Below, one piece after another: positions 8,490 to 16,952 of a stretch of DNA of 64,000 nucleotides. The stretch spans positions 62,001 to 126,000 of the forward strand of contig NZ_JAUTDO010000008.1 of the NCBI RefSeq assembly GCF_030646165.1, read 5' to 3'. The notes beneath the pieces are model-generated. The model ran no database searches. It was not told where the DNA came from and saw nothing but the letters and a program-made list of their open reading frames with translations. The position numbers and the translations under genes are program-made. The number at the start of each line of letters is the position of its first letter. Positions within the stretch are counted from its first letter, which is position 1. Source of the stretch: Conexibacter sp. CPCC 206217 (GTDB taxonomy: Bacteria > Actinomycetota > Thermoleophilia > Solirubrobacterales > Solirubrobacteraceae).

Positions 8490-9743
8490 GTGAAGATCGC
8501 GATCATCGGCTCCGGCGTCTCGGGACTCGTCGCCGCCCACGTGCTGCACGGTCTTCACGACGTGACGCTGCTGGAGGCCAACGACTACGCCGGCGGCCAC
8601 ACGCACACGCAGCGGGTCGAGACCGAGCGCGGCGCGTATGACGTCGACACCGGCTTCATCGTCCACAACGACCGCAACTACCCGCACTTCACCCGGCTGA
8701 TCGATCAGCTCGGCGTCGCGACGCAGCCGTCGCCGATGAGCTTCGGCGTCTCCGACACGATCGGCGACTTCGAGTACAACGGCGCCTCGCCGAACGGCCT
8801 CTACGCGAAGCGCAGCCACCTCGTCTCGCCGTCGTTCCAGCGGATGGTCGCCGACCTGATCCGCTTCAACCGCGAGGCGCGCGAGCTGCTCGAGACCAGC
8901 GCGTCGGCGTGGGATCCGTCGTTGCGCGAGTACCTGCGGGCGCGCCGCTACTCCGACGCGTTCGTGCAGAAGCTGATCGTGCCGCAGGCGGCGGCGGTCT
9001 GGTCGGCCGATCCGGGACAGCTGTGGAGCTTTCCGGCGCGCTTCCTCGTCGAGTTCTTCGACAACCACGGCATGCTCGGCTTCCGCGACCGCCCGCAGTG
9101 GCGCACCGTCACCGGCGGCTCCGCGCGTTACGTCGAGGCGATCGTCGCGCGACTCGGCTCCGAGCGGGTGCGGTTGGCGACGCCGGTGCAGCGGATCGAG
9201 CGTCGCCCCGACCACGTCGCGGTGACGCCGCGCGGCGGCGACGCCGAGCGCTACGACCACGTCGTGGTCGCGGTCCACAGCGACCAGGCGCTGCGGATGC
9301 TGGCCGACCCGAGCGAGCGCGAGCGCGAGCTGCTCGGCGCGTTCCCCTACCAGCGCAACGAGGTCGTGCTGCACACCGACCGCGGAATGCTGCCGCGGCG
9401 GCGGCGCGCGTGGGCGAGCTGGAACTACCACCTCGGCGAGCGCGCGAGCGACCGCCCGACCGTGACCTACCACATGAATCGCCTGCAGTCGTTCGCTGCC
9501 GACCGCGAGTTCTGCGTCACGCTCAACCGCTCCGACGAGATCCGCCGCGAGCACGTGATCGCCCGCTTCGAGTACGACCATCCCGTCTACACGAGCGCCG
9601 GCCAGGCGGCGCAGCAGCGCTGGCACGAGCTGGAGGGCGACGGGCGCACGTCGTACTGCGGCGCCTACTGGGGCTGGGGCTTCCACGAGGACGGCGTCGT
9701 CAGCGCGCTGCGCGCGTGCGAGCGGCTGGGGGGACGGTTGTGA
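8490..9743 (+). CDS. FAD/NAD(P)-binding amine-oxidase-like protein of the cyclopropane-lipid operon
   Basis: A 417-residue flavoprotein. The N-terminal Rossmann motif GSGVSGLVAAHVL is followed by LLEANDYAGGHTHT, as in amine oxidase and phytoene desaturase relatives. The conserved DTGFIVHN block and a C-terminal YCGAYWGWGFHEDG motif mark the subgroup found next to DUF1365 and cyclopropane synthase genes, where it is thought to reduce or oxidise a modified fatty acyl chain. Translation starts at a GTG with an AGGA site about seven bases ahead. Its stop overlaps the next start by four bases, so three genes form one unit (8490-11847). Confidence 0.88.
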   Translation: MKIAIIGSGVSGLVAAHVLHGLHDVTLLEANDYAGGHTHTQRVETERGAYDVDTGFIVHNDRNYPHFTRLIDQLGVATQPSPMSFGVSDTIGDFEYNGASPNGLYAKRSHLVSPSFQRMVADLIRFNREARELLETSASAWDPSLREYLRARRYSDAFVQKLIVPQAAAVWSADPGQLWSFPARFLVEFFDNHGMLGFRDRPQWRTVTGGSARYVEAIVARLGSERVRLATPVQRIERRPDHVAVTPRGGDAERYDHVVVAVHSDQALRMLADPSERERELLGAFPYQRNEVVLHTDRGMLPRRRRAWASWNYHLGERASDRPTVTYHMNRLQSFAADREFCVTLNRSDEIRREHVIARFEYDHPVYTSAGQAAQQRWHELEGDGRTSYCGAYWGWGFHEDGVVSALRACERLGGRL

Positions 9744-10507
9744 CGAACTCCGCGATCTACGAGGGCGTCGTGACGCACCGTCGCCGCGCGCCCGTCGAGC
9801 ACGCGTTCAAGGCGCGGCTGTACCTGATGTATCTCGACCTCGATGAGCTGCCGCGGCTGTTCGACGGCCATCCGCTGTGGTCGGCGCGGCGGCGCGCGCC
9901 GGCCTGGTGGCGGCGCGCGGACTACCTCGGCGATCCGTCGGTCCCGCTCGACGAGGCCGTGCGCGACCTCGTCGAGCAGCGCCTCGGCAGCCGTCCGGCC
10001 GGCCCGGTGCGGATGCTCGCGCAGGTGCGCACGTGGGGCGTCGGCTTCAACCCGGTCGCCTTCTACTGGTGCTTCGACGCGCGCGGCGAGCGGGTCGAGG
10101 CGGTCGTTGCCGAAGTCACCAACACGCCGTGGGGCGAGCGCCATGCTTACGTCGCGGGGGCAGGTGGGAACGATGCAAACGTGCTCGTGAGCCGACACAC
10201 GAAAGCACTGCACGTGTCGCCCCTGATGGAGATGGAGATGGAATACGTCTGGCGGATCTCGACGCCTGGAGCGCGGATCGCGATCTCGATCGCCAACGAG
10301 CGCGACGGCGCGGTCGTCTTCGACGCCGGCCTCGCGCTCCACCGCCGCGAGATCGCTCGCCGCAGCCTCACGACGATCCTGCTGCGCCACCCGCTCGTGA
10401 CCGCCCAGGTGCTGGTGCGGATCTACGTGGAAGCGCTGCGGCTGAAGCTGAAGGGGGTGGGGTGGCACGCGAAACCGGCGGCAACCCATTCGGAGGCTCT
10501 CCGATGA
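9740..10507 (+). CDS. DUF1365 family protein
   Basis: A 255-residue protein starting at GTG 9740, inside the GTGA overlap with the upstream stop and after a GGGGGGA site. Typical DUF1365 blocks are visible: YEGVVTHRR near the start, MYLDLDELP, GVGFNPVAFYWCFD (about residues 96-109), TNTPWGERHAY, and KALHVSPLMEME. The family has no proven activity. It nearly always stands between an amine-oxidase-like flavoprotein and a cyclopropane-fatty-acid synthase, as here, so a role in making or altering branched or ring-bearing membrane fatty acids is inferred. Confidence 0.9.
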   Translation: MTNSAIYEGVVTHRRRAPVEHAFKARLYLMYLDLDELPRLFDGHPLWSARRRAPAWWRRADYLGDPSVPLDEAVRDLVEQRLGSRPAGPVRMLAQVRTWGVGFNPVAFYWCFDARGERVEAVVAEVTNTPWGERHAYVAGAGGNDANVLVSRHTKALHVSPLMEMEMEYVWRISTPGARIAISIANERDGAVVFDAGLALHRREIARRSLTTILLRHPLVTAQVLVRIYVEALRLKLKGVGWHAKPAATHSEALR

Positions 10508-11847
10508 CCACCGCCGAACGCGCCGCCCGCACCGTCGCCCACGCGCTGTTGCGGCGCGTGCGCGGCGGCGTGATCGAGCTGGTCGAGCCGGACGGGACGG
10601 TGCTCGTGTTCGGCACGCAGGCGTCGCCGCCCGCAGCGCCGTTGCGGGCGCGGCTGCTGGTCCGCTCGCCGGCGTTCTACACGCAGCTCGTCGGCAGCCA
10701 CGGCGTCGGCCTCGGCCGCGCCTACATGGACGGCCTGTGGGAGTGCGACGAGCTGGTGACGCTGGTGCGGATCGCCGCGCGGGCGATGGTCGCCGGCGAC
10801 CGCGTGCGCGAGCGGCTGCTGCCCGTCGTCGGTCCGTTGCAGCGGACCGCGTGGAAGCTGCGCGCGAACACGCGCGAGCGCTCGCGCGAGCGGATCGCCG
10901 CGCACTACGACCTCGGCAACGAGCTGTTCTCGCGCTTCCTCGACGAGACGATGATGTACTCGTGCGGGATCTTCGAGCGCCCGGACGCGACGCTGCGCGA
11001 GGCGTCGGTCGCGAAGCTGGAGCGGATCTGCCGCACGCTCGACCTCTCCCCGCGCGACCACGTGCTGGAGATCGGCACCGGCTGGGGCGGCTTCGCGATC
11101 CACGCTGCCGGCCGCTACGGCTGCCGCGTCACGACGACGACGATCTCGCGCGCGCAGCACGACCACGCGGTCGCGGCCGTCCGCGACGCCGGCTTGGCGG
11201 ATCGCGTCACCGTGCTGCTGCAGGACTACCGCGACCTGCGCGGCAGCTACGACAAGCTCGTCTCGATCGAGATGATCGAGGCGGTCGGCTGGGAGCACCT
11301 CGACACGTACTTCCGGGTCTGCAGCGAGCGCCTGAAGGACGACGGCGCGATGCTGCTGCAGGCGATCGTCACGTCGGACCTGACGTACCGCGTCGAACGC
11401 GCCTCGATCGGCTTCATCAACGCGTTCGTCTTCCCGGGCGGGTCGCTGCCGTCGATGGCGGCGATCGAGCGCTCCGTCGGCCGCACCGACCTGCGCAACG
11501 TGCGACTGGAGGACATCACCGCCCACTACGTCCCGACGCTGGCGGCATGGCGCGCCAACTTCCTCGCGGCCTGGGACGAGCTGCGCCTGTGCGGCTACGA
11601 CGAGCGCTTCCGGCGCGTCTGGGAGCTGTACCTCGCCTACTGCGAGGCGGGCTTCGCCGAACGTCGCATCCAGGACGTGCAGGTGGTGCTCGCCAAACCC
11701 GCGTTCCAGCGCGAACCGCTTCCGTCGCTGCCGGCGACCGCCCCGCGCCTCGCGCTGACCGACGCGCCGCCCGCCGCCGCGCCGGCGCGCGCCACACCGC
11801 TCGCCCACGACGCGGACGATTCGCTCAGCGGCGCGGCGTCCGGCTGA
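10504..11847 (+). CDS. Cyclopropane-fatty-acyl-phospholipid synthase family methyltransferase
   Basis: A 447-residue SAM-dependent enzyme. AHYDLGNELFSRFLDETMMYSCGIF (about residues 136-160) and the SAM site VLEIGTGWGGFAIHAA (about 187-202) are diagnostic; SIEMIEAVG carries the usual glutamate near the active site. It would transfer a methylene or methyl group to the double bond of membrane phospholipid acyl chains. An Ala/Pro-rich tail follows residue 410. The ATG overlaps the DUF1365 stop by four bases. Whether it makes a cyclopropane ring or a methyl branch cannot be told from sequence. Confidence 0.92.
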   Translation: MTTAERAARTVAHALLRRVRGGVIELVEPDGTVLVFGTQASPPAAPLRARLLVRSPAFYTQLVGSHGVGLGRAYMDGLWECDELVTLVRIAARAMVAGDRVRERLLPVVGPLQRTAWKLRANTRERSRERIAAHYDLGNELFSRFLDETMMYSCGIFERPDATLREASVAKLERICRTLDLSPRDHVLEIGTGWGGFAIHAAGRYGCRVTTTTISRAQHDHAVAAVRDAGLADRVTVLLQDYRDLRGSYDKLVSIEMIEAVGWEHLDTYFRVCSERLKDDGAMLLQAIVTSDLTYRVERASIGFINAFVFPGGSLPSMAAIERSVGRTDLRNVRLEDITAHYVPTLAAWRANFLAAWDELRLCGYDERFRRVWELYLAYCEAGFAERRIQDVQVVLAKPAFQREPLPSLPATAPRLALTDAPPAAAPARATPLAHDADDSLSGAASG

Positions 11848-11895
11848 CCGACGGCGCCGCGACGACCACGGCTCAGCGGCGCGGCGTTCGGCTGA
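11823..11895. repeat. 25-bp direct repeat (one mismatch) at a convergent gene junction
   Basis: GCTCAGCGGCGCGGCG plus CGGCTGA-type sequence occurs at 11823-11847 and again at 11871-11895, with one T/C difference and a 48-base offset. The first copy encodes the end of the cyclopropane synthase, including its stop. The second encodes the end of the convergent SDR on the other strand, including that stop. A small local duplication of the gene end would explain it. Confidence 0.75.
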
Positions 11896-12667
11896 AGCCG
11901 CGGCCGGCGATCGTGTCGAGCAGCTGCGCAGGACCGCGCGAGGCGAGCTTCGCGAGCGCGGTCTTGCCGCCGGGGCCGAGCACGCGCTTGTCGCGCTCGA
12001 TCGCCTCGACCGCGCGGCGCGCCCATTCGGCGGCGGGGATCGTCTCCCAGCCCGAGGTGTCGAGGTGCCGCGCGTACAGCTCGGTCGTCGCGTCGAGCAT
12101 GTCGGACTCGACGCCGGGCGTGACGAGCTGCAGCGTCCGCACGCCGGTGCCGCGCAGCTCGCGCTGCAGCGACTCGGTGAAGGCGACGATTCCGGCCTTG
12201 GAGGCGGCGTAGGTGGAGGCGGAGGGGAAGTAGGCGTAGCCGCTGATCGAGGCGTTGTTGACGATCATGCCGCGGCCCCGCGCGAGCATCCCCGGCAGCA
12301 CCCGCTGCGTCAGCTGGATCGCGGCGAGCAGGTTGACCTGCACCATCGCCTCGATCTCATCCATCCGCTGCTCCTCCAGCAGCCCGCCGGTCATCTGCCC
12401 GGCGTTGTTGACGAGCACGTCGATCTGGTCCAAGTCATCGCCCAGCTCCGCGACGCAGCCGTCGAGCGCCGCGCGGCTGGAGAGGTCGAGCCGCACCGGC
12501 ACGACCTCGCGCGCACGTGCGCCGGCCCCATCGAGCGGCTGCCATCTGTCCAGCGCCCGCACCCCGGCGAGCAGCCGCACCGGCCGCCGCGCCAGCTCCT
12601 CCGCAATCGCCCGCCCGATCCCCCGATTCGCACCGGTGACCAGGCAGGTGGCGCCGTCAAGCCGCAT
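11873..12667 (-). CDS. Short-chain dehydrogenase/reductase
   Basis: A 264-residue classical SDR oxidoreductase. The cofactor glycine motif GANRGIG (about residues 12-18), NNAG, and the catalytic Ser ... Tyr-x-x-x-Lys (SISGY, then YAASK) are all present. The fold and length (250-270) are typical, and NADP(H) is likely because of the basic residue after the glycine motif. The substrate is unknown. ATG 12667 is preferred over two GTG codons just upstream. It runs convergently to the lipid operon, so no link to that pathway is implied. Confidence 0.88.
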   Translation of the reverse strand: MRLDGATCLVTGANRGIGRAIAEELARRPVRLLAGVRALDRWQPLDGAGARAREVVPVRLDLSSRAALDGCVAELGDDLDQIDVLVNNAGQMTGGLLEEQRMDEIEAMVQVNLLAAIQLTQRVLPGMLARGRGMIVNNASISGYAYFPSASTYAASKAGIVAFTESLQRELRGTGVRTLQLVTPGVESDMLDATTELYARHLDTSGWETIPAAEWARRAVEAIERDKRVLGPGGKTALAKLASRGPAQLLDTIAGRGFSRTPRR

Positions 12668-12739
12668 CACCACCCAGTACGGCTCACCGCGCCGAACGGA
12701 TCGCTCACGCCGTCACGGCCACCGCTCTGCCGGCGCGTG

Positions 12740-13336
12740 TCAGGCGGGGGTGGGGAGGTGGCCGACGTCGTTCCACAGGCGCAGGGCGGGGACCTCGCGT
12801 TCGGCGCCGATGACGGAGATGCTGGTCGGGTCGAGCACGAGATGGCGGCCGGCGTTCGGATCCAGCTCCAGCGCGACCGAGGCGAAGGTGCGCAGCAGAT
12901 GGCTGTGGGCGACGACGAGGACCGGTCCGTCGGCGGCGCGGGCGCGCGCGAGGGCGCGCGTGCAGCGGGCCGCGACCTCGGCGATCGTCTCGCCGTCAGG
13001 GCAGCCGTCGCGCCAGAGGTCCCAGCCGGGCCGTCGCTCACGGATCTCGACGGTCGTGAGGCCCTCGTAGTCGCCGTAGTCGACCTCGACCAGGTCGTCG
13101 TCGAGTTCGAGTCGGTCGCCGAAGCCGGCCAGCTCGGCGGTCCGCCGCGCGCGCTGCAGCGGGCTGGAGAGGACGAGCGCGAAACCGACGTGGCTCAGCG
13201 CCGGCGCGACCGTCGCGGCCTGCCGCTCGCCATGCGGCGTCAGCGGGATGTCGGTGCGGCCCGTGTGGCGGCGGGTCAGCGACCACTCGGTCTCGCCGTG
13301 GCGGACGAGCCAGAGATCGTTCGGAGTCGTGGCCAT
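12740..13336 (-). CDS. Histidine phosphatase (phosphoglycerate mutase-like) family protein
   Basis: A 198-residue enzyme with the phosphohistidine motif LVRHGETEWS (catalytic His about residue 11) and the later catalytic block VVAHSHLLR (second His). The DYGDYEGLT stretch is typical of the cobC/GpmB-like branch rather than of glycolytic mutase. It would remove phosphate from a small metabolite that cannot be identified here. The ATG at 13336 lies just before the first strand. It shares direction with the CAP gene, 38 bases upstream, so co-transcription is possible. Confidence 0.9.
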   Translation of the reverse strand: MATTPNDLWLVRHGETEWSLTRRHTGRTDIPLTPHGERQAATVAPALSHVGFALVLSSPLQRARRTAELAGFGDRLELDDDLVEVDYGDYEGLTTVEIRERRPGWDLWRDGCPDGETIAEVAARCTRALARARAADGPVLVVAHSHLLRTFASVALELDPNAGRHLVLDPTSISVIGAEREVPALRLWNDVGHLPTPA

Positions 13337-13374
13337 GGCGGTCGAAGATACCCGCGCCGGGGCGCGGGCGTCGG

Positions 13375-13962
13375 CTACGAGTGCTGCCCGAAGTCGGTCG
13401 TGTACGTCGCGCCCGGCTGACCCTCTTCGTCGTGCAGCGGCACGCCGGGGACGATCCCTATCCCGATCTCGCGAAAGCGCGGGTTGAGGATGTTGGCGCG
13501 GTGGCCGGGGCTGTCCATCCACGCCTTCACGAGCGCGCCCGGCTGCGCCAGGTCGAGCGTGCCCCAGCCGATGTTCTCGCCGAGCGTCCAGCTGGCGCCC
13601 TTCGGCACGTAGCGGGTCGCCAGCATGCGCTGGAACGGCGTGCGCCCGTCCTGCGACTCGTGCTCGAAGTACTGGCGCTTGACCATGTCCTGCGAGTGCG
13701 CGCGCGCTGCCCGGCCCAGCTTCGGGTCGAGCTGCAGCGGCTTCATCCCGCGCTGCGAGCGCTCGCGGTTGAGCAGGCAGAGCGTCGCGTCGGTCGCCTT
13801 CTCCAGCGTCGCCCCGGTGACGTCGACGTCGGCCGCCGCGCATGCCGCGGTCGAGGTCGTCGCGCGGCTGGCTCTGTGGCCGGCGCCGTGCGCTGCGGCG
13901 GGGAGGGCGAAGACCGAGACGATCAGGAGGCAGAGGAGCGAAAGGAGACGGTGGCGGCGCAT
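13375..13962 (-). CDS. Secreted CAP-domain (SCP/PR-1-like) protein
   Basis: A 195-residue exported protein. The start is set at ATG 13962 because a signal peptide follows at once (MRRHRLLSLLCLLIVSVFAL, cleavage near AAAHGA). An earlier in-frame start would overlap the divergent ligD start. Residues about 70-190 form a CAP domain: LLNRERSQRGMKPLQLD, ARAHSQDM, HxS-type EHES, GENIGWG, and AWMDSPGHRANILNPRFREIGIG. The family acts outside the cell; bacterial members are linked to envelope or lipid binding, without a settled activity. There are two cysteines in the mature N-terminal part. Confidence 0.88.
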   Translation of the reverse strand: MRRHRLLSLLCLLIVSVFALPAAAHGAGHRASRATTSTAACAAADVDVTGATLEKATDATLCLLNRERSQRGMKPLQLDPKLGRAARAHSQDMVKRQYFEHESQDGRTPFQRMLATRYVPKGASWTLGENIGWGTLDLAQPGALVKAWMDSPGHRANILNPRFREIGIGIVPGVPLHDEEGQPGATYTTDFGQHS

Positions 13963-14053
13963 GCCCACCCATCGGCGCGCAGCCGCTGCACCGCTCGTCA
14001 CGGCCTCTGTCTTGGACGTATGTCGGACGGCGCGCAAGGGGTACGGTGGCGCC

Positions 14054-16477
14054 ATGCCCCGCAGACGCGACCGGCTCGTCGACTACCGCGACAAGCGCGA
14101 CTTCGCCGCGACCGCCGAGCCGCGCGGGGAGGGGGGAGCTCGCGCCGGCGAATCCCCTCGCTTCGTGATCCAGCAGCACGACGCGACCCGACTGCACTGG
14201 GACCTGCGGCTGGAGACCGACGGCGTGCTCGCCTCGTGGGCGCTCCCGCGCGGGATCCCGCTCGACCCCGGCGACGACCGCATCGCCGTGCGCACCGAGG
14301 ACCATCCGCTCGAGTACCTCGACTTCCACGGCACGATCCCCGCGGGCAGCTATGGCGCCGGCACGATGGGGATCTTCGACCACGGCACGTACGAGACGCA
14401 CGAGCTGACCGCCAGAAAGGTCGAGGTGACGCTTCACGGCGAGCGCGTCGAGGGGCGCTACGGCCTCTTCCCGATCGGCCGCGCGACGCCGAGACCGAAG
14501 TCGAAGGCGAACGCAGAGGCGAGCGACGGCCCCCAGGGCGAGTGGATGATCCACCGGATGGATCCGCCGCAGGACCCGCGGCGCGCGCCGCTGCCGGAGA
14601 GCCTGCTGCCGATGCTCGCGAAGGCCGGCGAGCTGCCGCCGCACGCCGAGGACGCGCGCTGGGGCCACGAGGTCAAGTGGGACGGGATCCGCGCGCTGCT
14701 GTGGGTCGACCACGGCCAGGTGCGGATCGAGAGCCGCACGCAGAAGGAGATCACCGCCCGCTACCCGGAGGTCCGGCCGATCGGCCGCGCGTTGGCGGCG
14801 CGCGGCGCCTACGAGGTGCTGCTCGACGGCGAGCTGGTCGCGCTCGACGAGCACGGCAAGCCGAGCTTCGAGCGGCTGCAGGGGCGCATGAACGCCGGCA
14901 GCGAGGCGTCGATCAGACGGGCCGTGCGCGGTCACCCGGTCACGTACGTGATCTTCGACCTGCTGCACCGCGACGGCCGCTCGCTGCTGGACGTTCCCTA
15001 CGCAGAGCGGCGCGCGCAGCTGGAGGCGCTGGAGCTGGGCGGCGGCGACGCCTGGCGCGTGCCCAGCTACCACCGCGGCAACGGCGCGGCGCTGCTGGCG
15101 GCGACGCGCGAGCAGGGGCTGGAGGGGATCGTCGCCAAGCGCCTGGACAGCCGCTACGAGCCCGGCCGTCGCAGCGGCGCCTGGCGCAAGCTGCGCAACC
15201 GCCTGCGCCAGGAGCTGGTGATCGGCGGCTGGCTGGAGGGCGAGGGCAACCGCGAGCAGCGGATCGGCGCGCTGCTGGTCGGCGACCGCGAGCAGCCGGG
15301 CGCGCCGCTCAGGTACGCCGGCCGCGTCGGCAGCGGTCTCAGCGAGGCGCAGCTCGACGACCTGCTGCAGCGGCTGCGCGCGATCGAGCGCAGAACCCGC
15401 CCGTTCGCGAGGTCGACGACCAGATCGAGATCGGCGTCGGCGACGATCCCGCGCGGAGCGCACTGGGTCGAGCCGCTGCTGGTCGCCGACGTCGAGTACA
15501 CCGAGCGCACGCAGGAGGGGCTGCTGCGCCAGCCGGTCTTCAAGGGCCTGCGCGACGACAAGCCGCCGCAGGAGGTCGTGCGCGAGCGCGCCGACCTGCG
15601 CGGGCAGAGATTCTCCAACTGGGACAAGGTCCTGTACCCGGCGAGCGGCTTCGCGAAGGGCGACCTGATCGAGTACTACGTCGCGATCGCGCCGACGCTG
15701 CTGCCGCACCTGCAGGATCGCCCGGTGACGCTGCGCCGCTGGCCCGACGGCGTGGAGGGTAGAACCTTCTACGAGAAGAACTCGCCGTCGCACCGTCCCG
15801 AGTGGGTCCAGACCGCCTCGATCTACAGCCGCAGCGAGCGCAGACGGCTCAACTACACGCTCGTGCAGGACCCCGCGACGCTGGCGTGGACGGCGAACCT
15901 CGCGGCGATCGAGCTGCACCCGTCGCTGTCGCTCGCGCGCGACATGGACCACCCGACCGCCGTCGTCTTCGACCTCGACCCGGGCGACGGCGCCGGCCTG
16001 GCGCAGTGCGCCGAGGTCGCGCTGCTGCTGGAAGGGCTCTTCAGCCAGCTGAGACTGCGCAGCGTCGTCAAGACGTCGGGCTCCAAGGGCCTGCAGGTCT
16101 ACGTGCCGCTCGGCGAGCACGCCGCGACCTACGAGCAGACGAAGCCGTTCGCGCGGCGGATCGCGGAGCTGCTGGAGCGGCGGCTGCCCGACCTCGTCGT
16201 CTCGCGCATGACCAAGCGGCTGCGCGTCGGCAAGGTGCTCGTCGACTGGAGCCAGAACGACGTCCACAAGACGACGGTCGCGGTCTACTCCGTGCGCGCG
16301 CGGGAGCGGCCGACCGTCTCGACGCCGCTGGCGTGGGAGGAGCTGCGCGAGGCGCACGCCGCCGGCGCCGCCGAGCGGCTCGCGTTCGAGCCGTCCGACG
16401 TGCTGCGGCGCGTCGCCGAGCAGGGCGACCTGTTCGCGCCGATGCTGGGATCGGCGCAGCGGCTGCCGCGGTTGTGA
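14054..16477 (+). CDS. ligD: Multifunctional DNA ligase D (phosphoesterase-ligase-polymerase)
   Basis: An 807-residue DNA end-joining enzyme with three domains in order. The 3'-phosphoesterase (about 10-165) has H42, H48, D50, R52 and H84, at the same numbers as the catalytic residues known for Pseudomonas LigD. The ATP-dependent ligase (about 185-500) has nucleotidyl Lys208 in KWDGIR and EGIVAKR. The polymerase/primase (about 515-800) has metal-binding D640 and D642 in FDLDPG and SGSKGLQVYVPL, where Gln replaces a common His. It would repair double-strand breaks with Ku; no ku gene is in view. The domain order is that of Pseudomonas, not of Mycobacterium (polymerase first). Confidence 0.95.
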   Translation: MPRRRDRLVDYRDKRDFAATAEPRGEGGARAGESPRFVIQQHDATRLHWDLRLETDGVLASWALPRGIPLDPGDDRIAVRTEDHPLEYLDFHGTIPAGSYGAGTMGIFDHGTYETHELTARKVEVTLHGERVEGRYGLFPIGRATPRPKSKANAEASDGPQGEWMIHRMDPPQDPRRAPLPESLLPMLAKAGELPPHAEDARWGHEVKWDGIRALLWVDHGQVRIESRTQKEITARYPEVRPIGRALAARGAYEVLLDGELVALDEHGKPSFERLQGRMNAGSEASIRRAVRGHPVTYVIFDLLHRDGRSLLDVPYAERRAQLEALELGGGDAWRVPSYHRGNGAALLAATREQGLEGIVAKRLDSRYEPGRRSGAWRKLRNRLRQELVIGGWLEGEGNREQRIGALLVGDREQPGAPLRYAGRVGSGLSEAQLDDLLQRLRAIERRTRPFARSTTRSRSASATIPRGAHWVEPLLVADVEYTERTQEGLLRQPVFKGLRDDKPPQEVVRERADLRGQRFSNWDKVLYPASGFAKGDLIEYYVAIAPTLLPHLQDRPVTLRRWPDGVEGRTFYEKNSPSHRPEWVQTASIYSRSERRRLNYTLVQDPATLAWTANLAAIELHPSLSLARDMDHPTAVVFDLDPGDGAGLAQCAEVALLLEGLFSQLRLRSVVKTSGSKGLQVYVPLGEHAATYEQTKPFARRIAELLERRLPDLVVSRMTKRLRVGKVLVDWSQNDVHKTTVAVYSVRARERPTVSTPLAWEELREAHAAGAAERLAFEPSDVLRRVAEQGDLFAPMLGSAQRLPRL

Positions 16478-16603
16478 GGCTGCCCTGCCCGCCGCGGTCA
16501 TCGGCCGGACCGGTCGGACCCGCGGCCGCTGCCGGCCGCACGCCGCTGCGCGCGCAAGTCGCCTAGGATGCTGCGAGCTCGCCGCCGCGCCTGCTTCTCG
16601 ACC

Positions 16604-16894
16604 ATGGATCCAGTCACCCTTCGCAACCGCCTCCTCGTCGCCACCGGCATGTGGCGAGAGGTCACCGGCACCCCGCTGCCGAGAGTGCCGCCCGGGAAGC
16701 CGGAGCAGCAGGTCGAGGCCTTCGAGCTGCTGCTGGTGGACAAGCTGTGGCAGAGCGCAACGCCCGAGAACGCGCGCGAGATCGCCGACCGCACGTGGGA
16801 TCTGGTGCACGACCGGCCTGACAGAGACCCGGTCCGCAGACGCGTCGTCGAGTGCCACGAGGCGCTCGCGCGCATGTCCCGCCTCGGCGACTGA
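16604..16894 (+). CDS. Small hypothetical protein
   Basis: A 96-residue protein from ATG 16604 (MDPVTLRNRL); an earlier in-frame ATG at 16568 would add 12 basic residues. It has no signal peptide or membrane segment and looks helical, with an acidic middle (EQQVEAFELLLVDKLW, ENAREIADRTWDLV). No known family is recognised. It lies between ligD and a signalling protein, in their direction, with normal third-position GC bias, which supports coding. The function is unknown. Confidence 0.5.
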   Translation: MDPVTLRNRLLVATGMWREVTGTPLPRVPPGKPEQQVEAFELLLVDKLWQSATPENAREIADRTWDLVHDRPDRDPVRRRVVECHEALARMSRLGD

Positions 16895-16952
16895 ACTGAA
16901 CGTTCGTCCAGGTCGCATGTGATCCCGGCATGCAACGGCCGAGGATCTAAGA

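Noticed and set aside
13963..14055. N-terminal extension of the CAP protein from an upstream start at 14055
   Set aside because: It would overlap the divergent ligD start and bury the signal peptide. ATG 13962 precedes the signal peptide directly.
12740..16918. A 1392-codon open frame on the minus strand antisense to ligD
   Set aside because: In very GC-rich DNA stop codons are rare in shadow frames. The product is low-complexity Arg/Ala/Leu without domains. Only its last part (12740-13336), the histidine phosphatase, is real.
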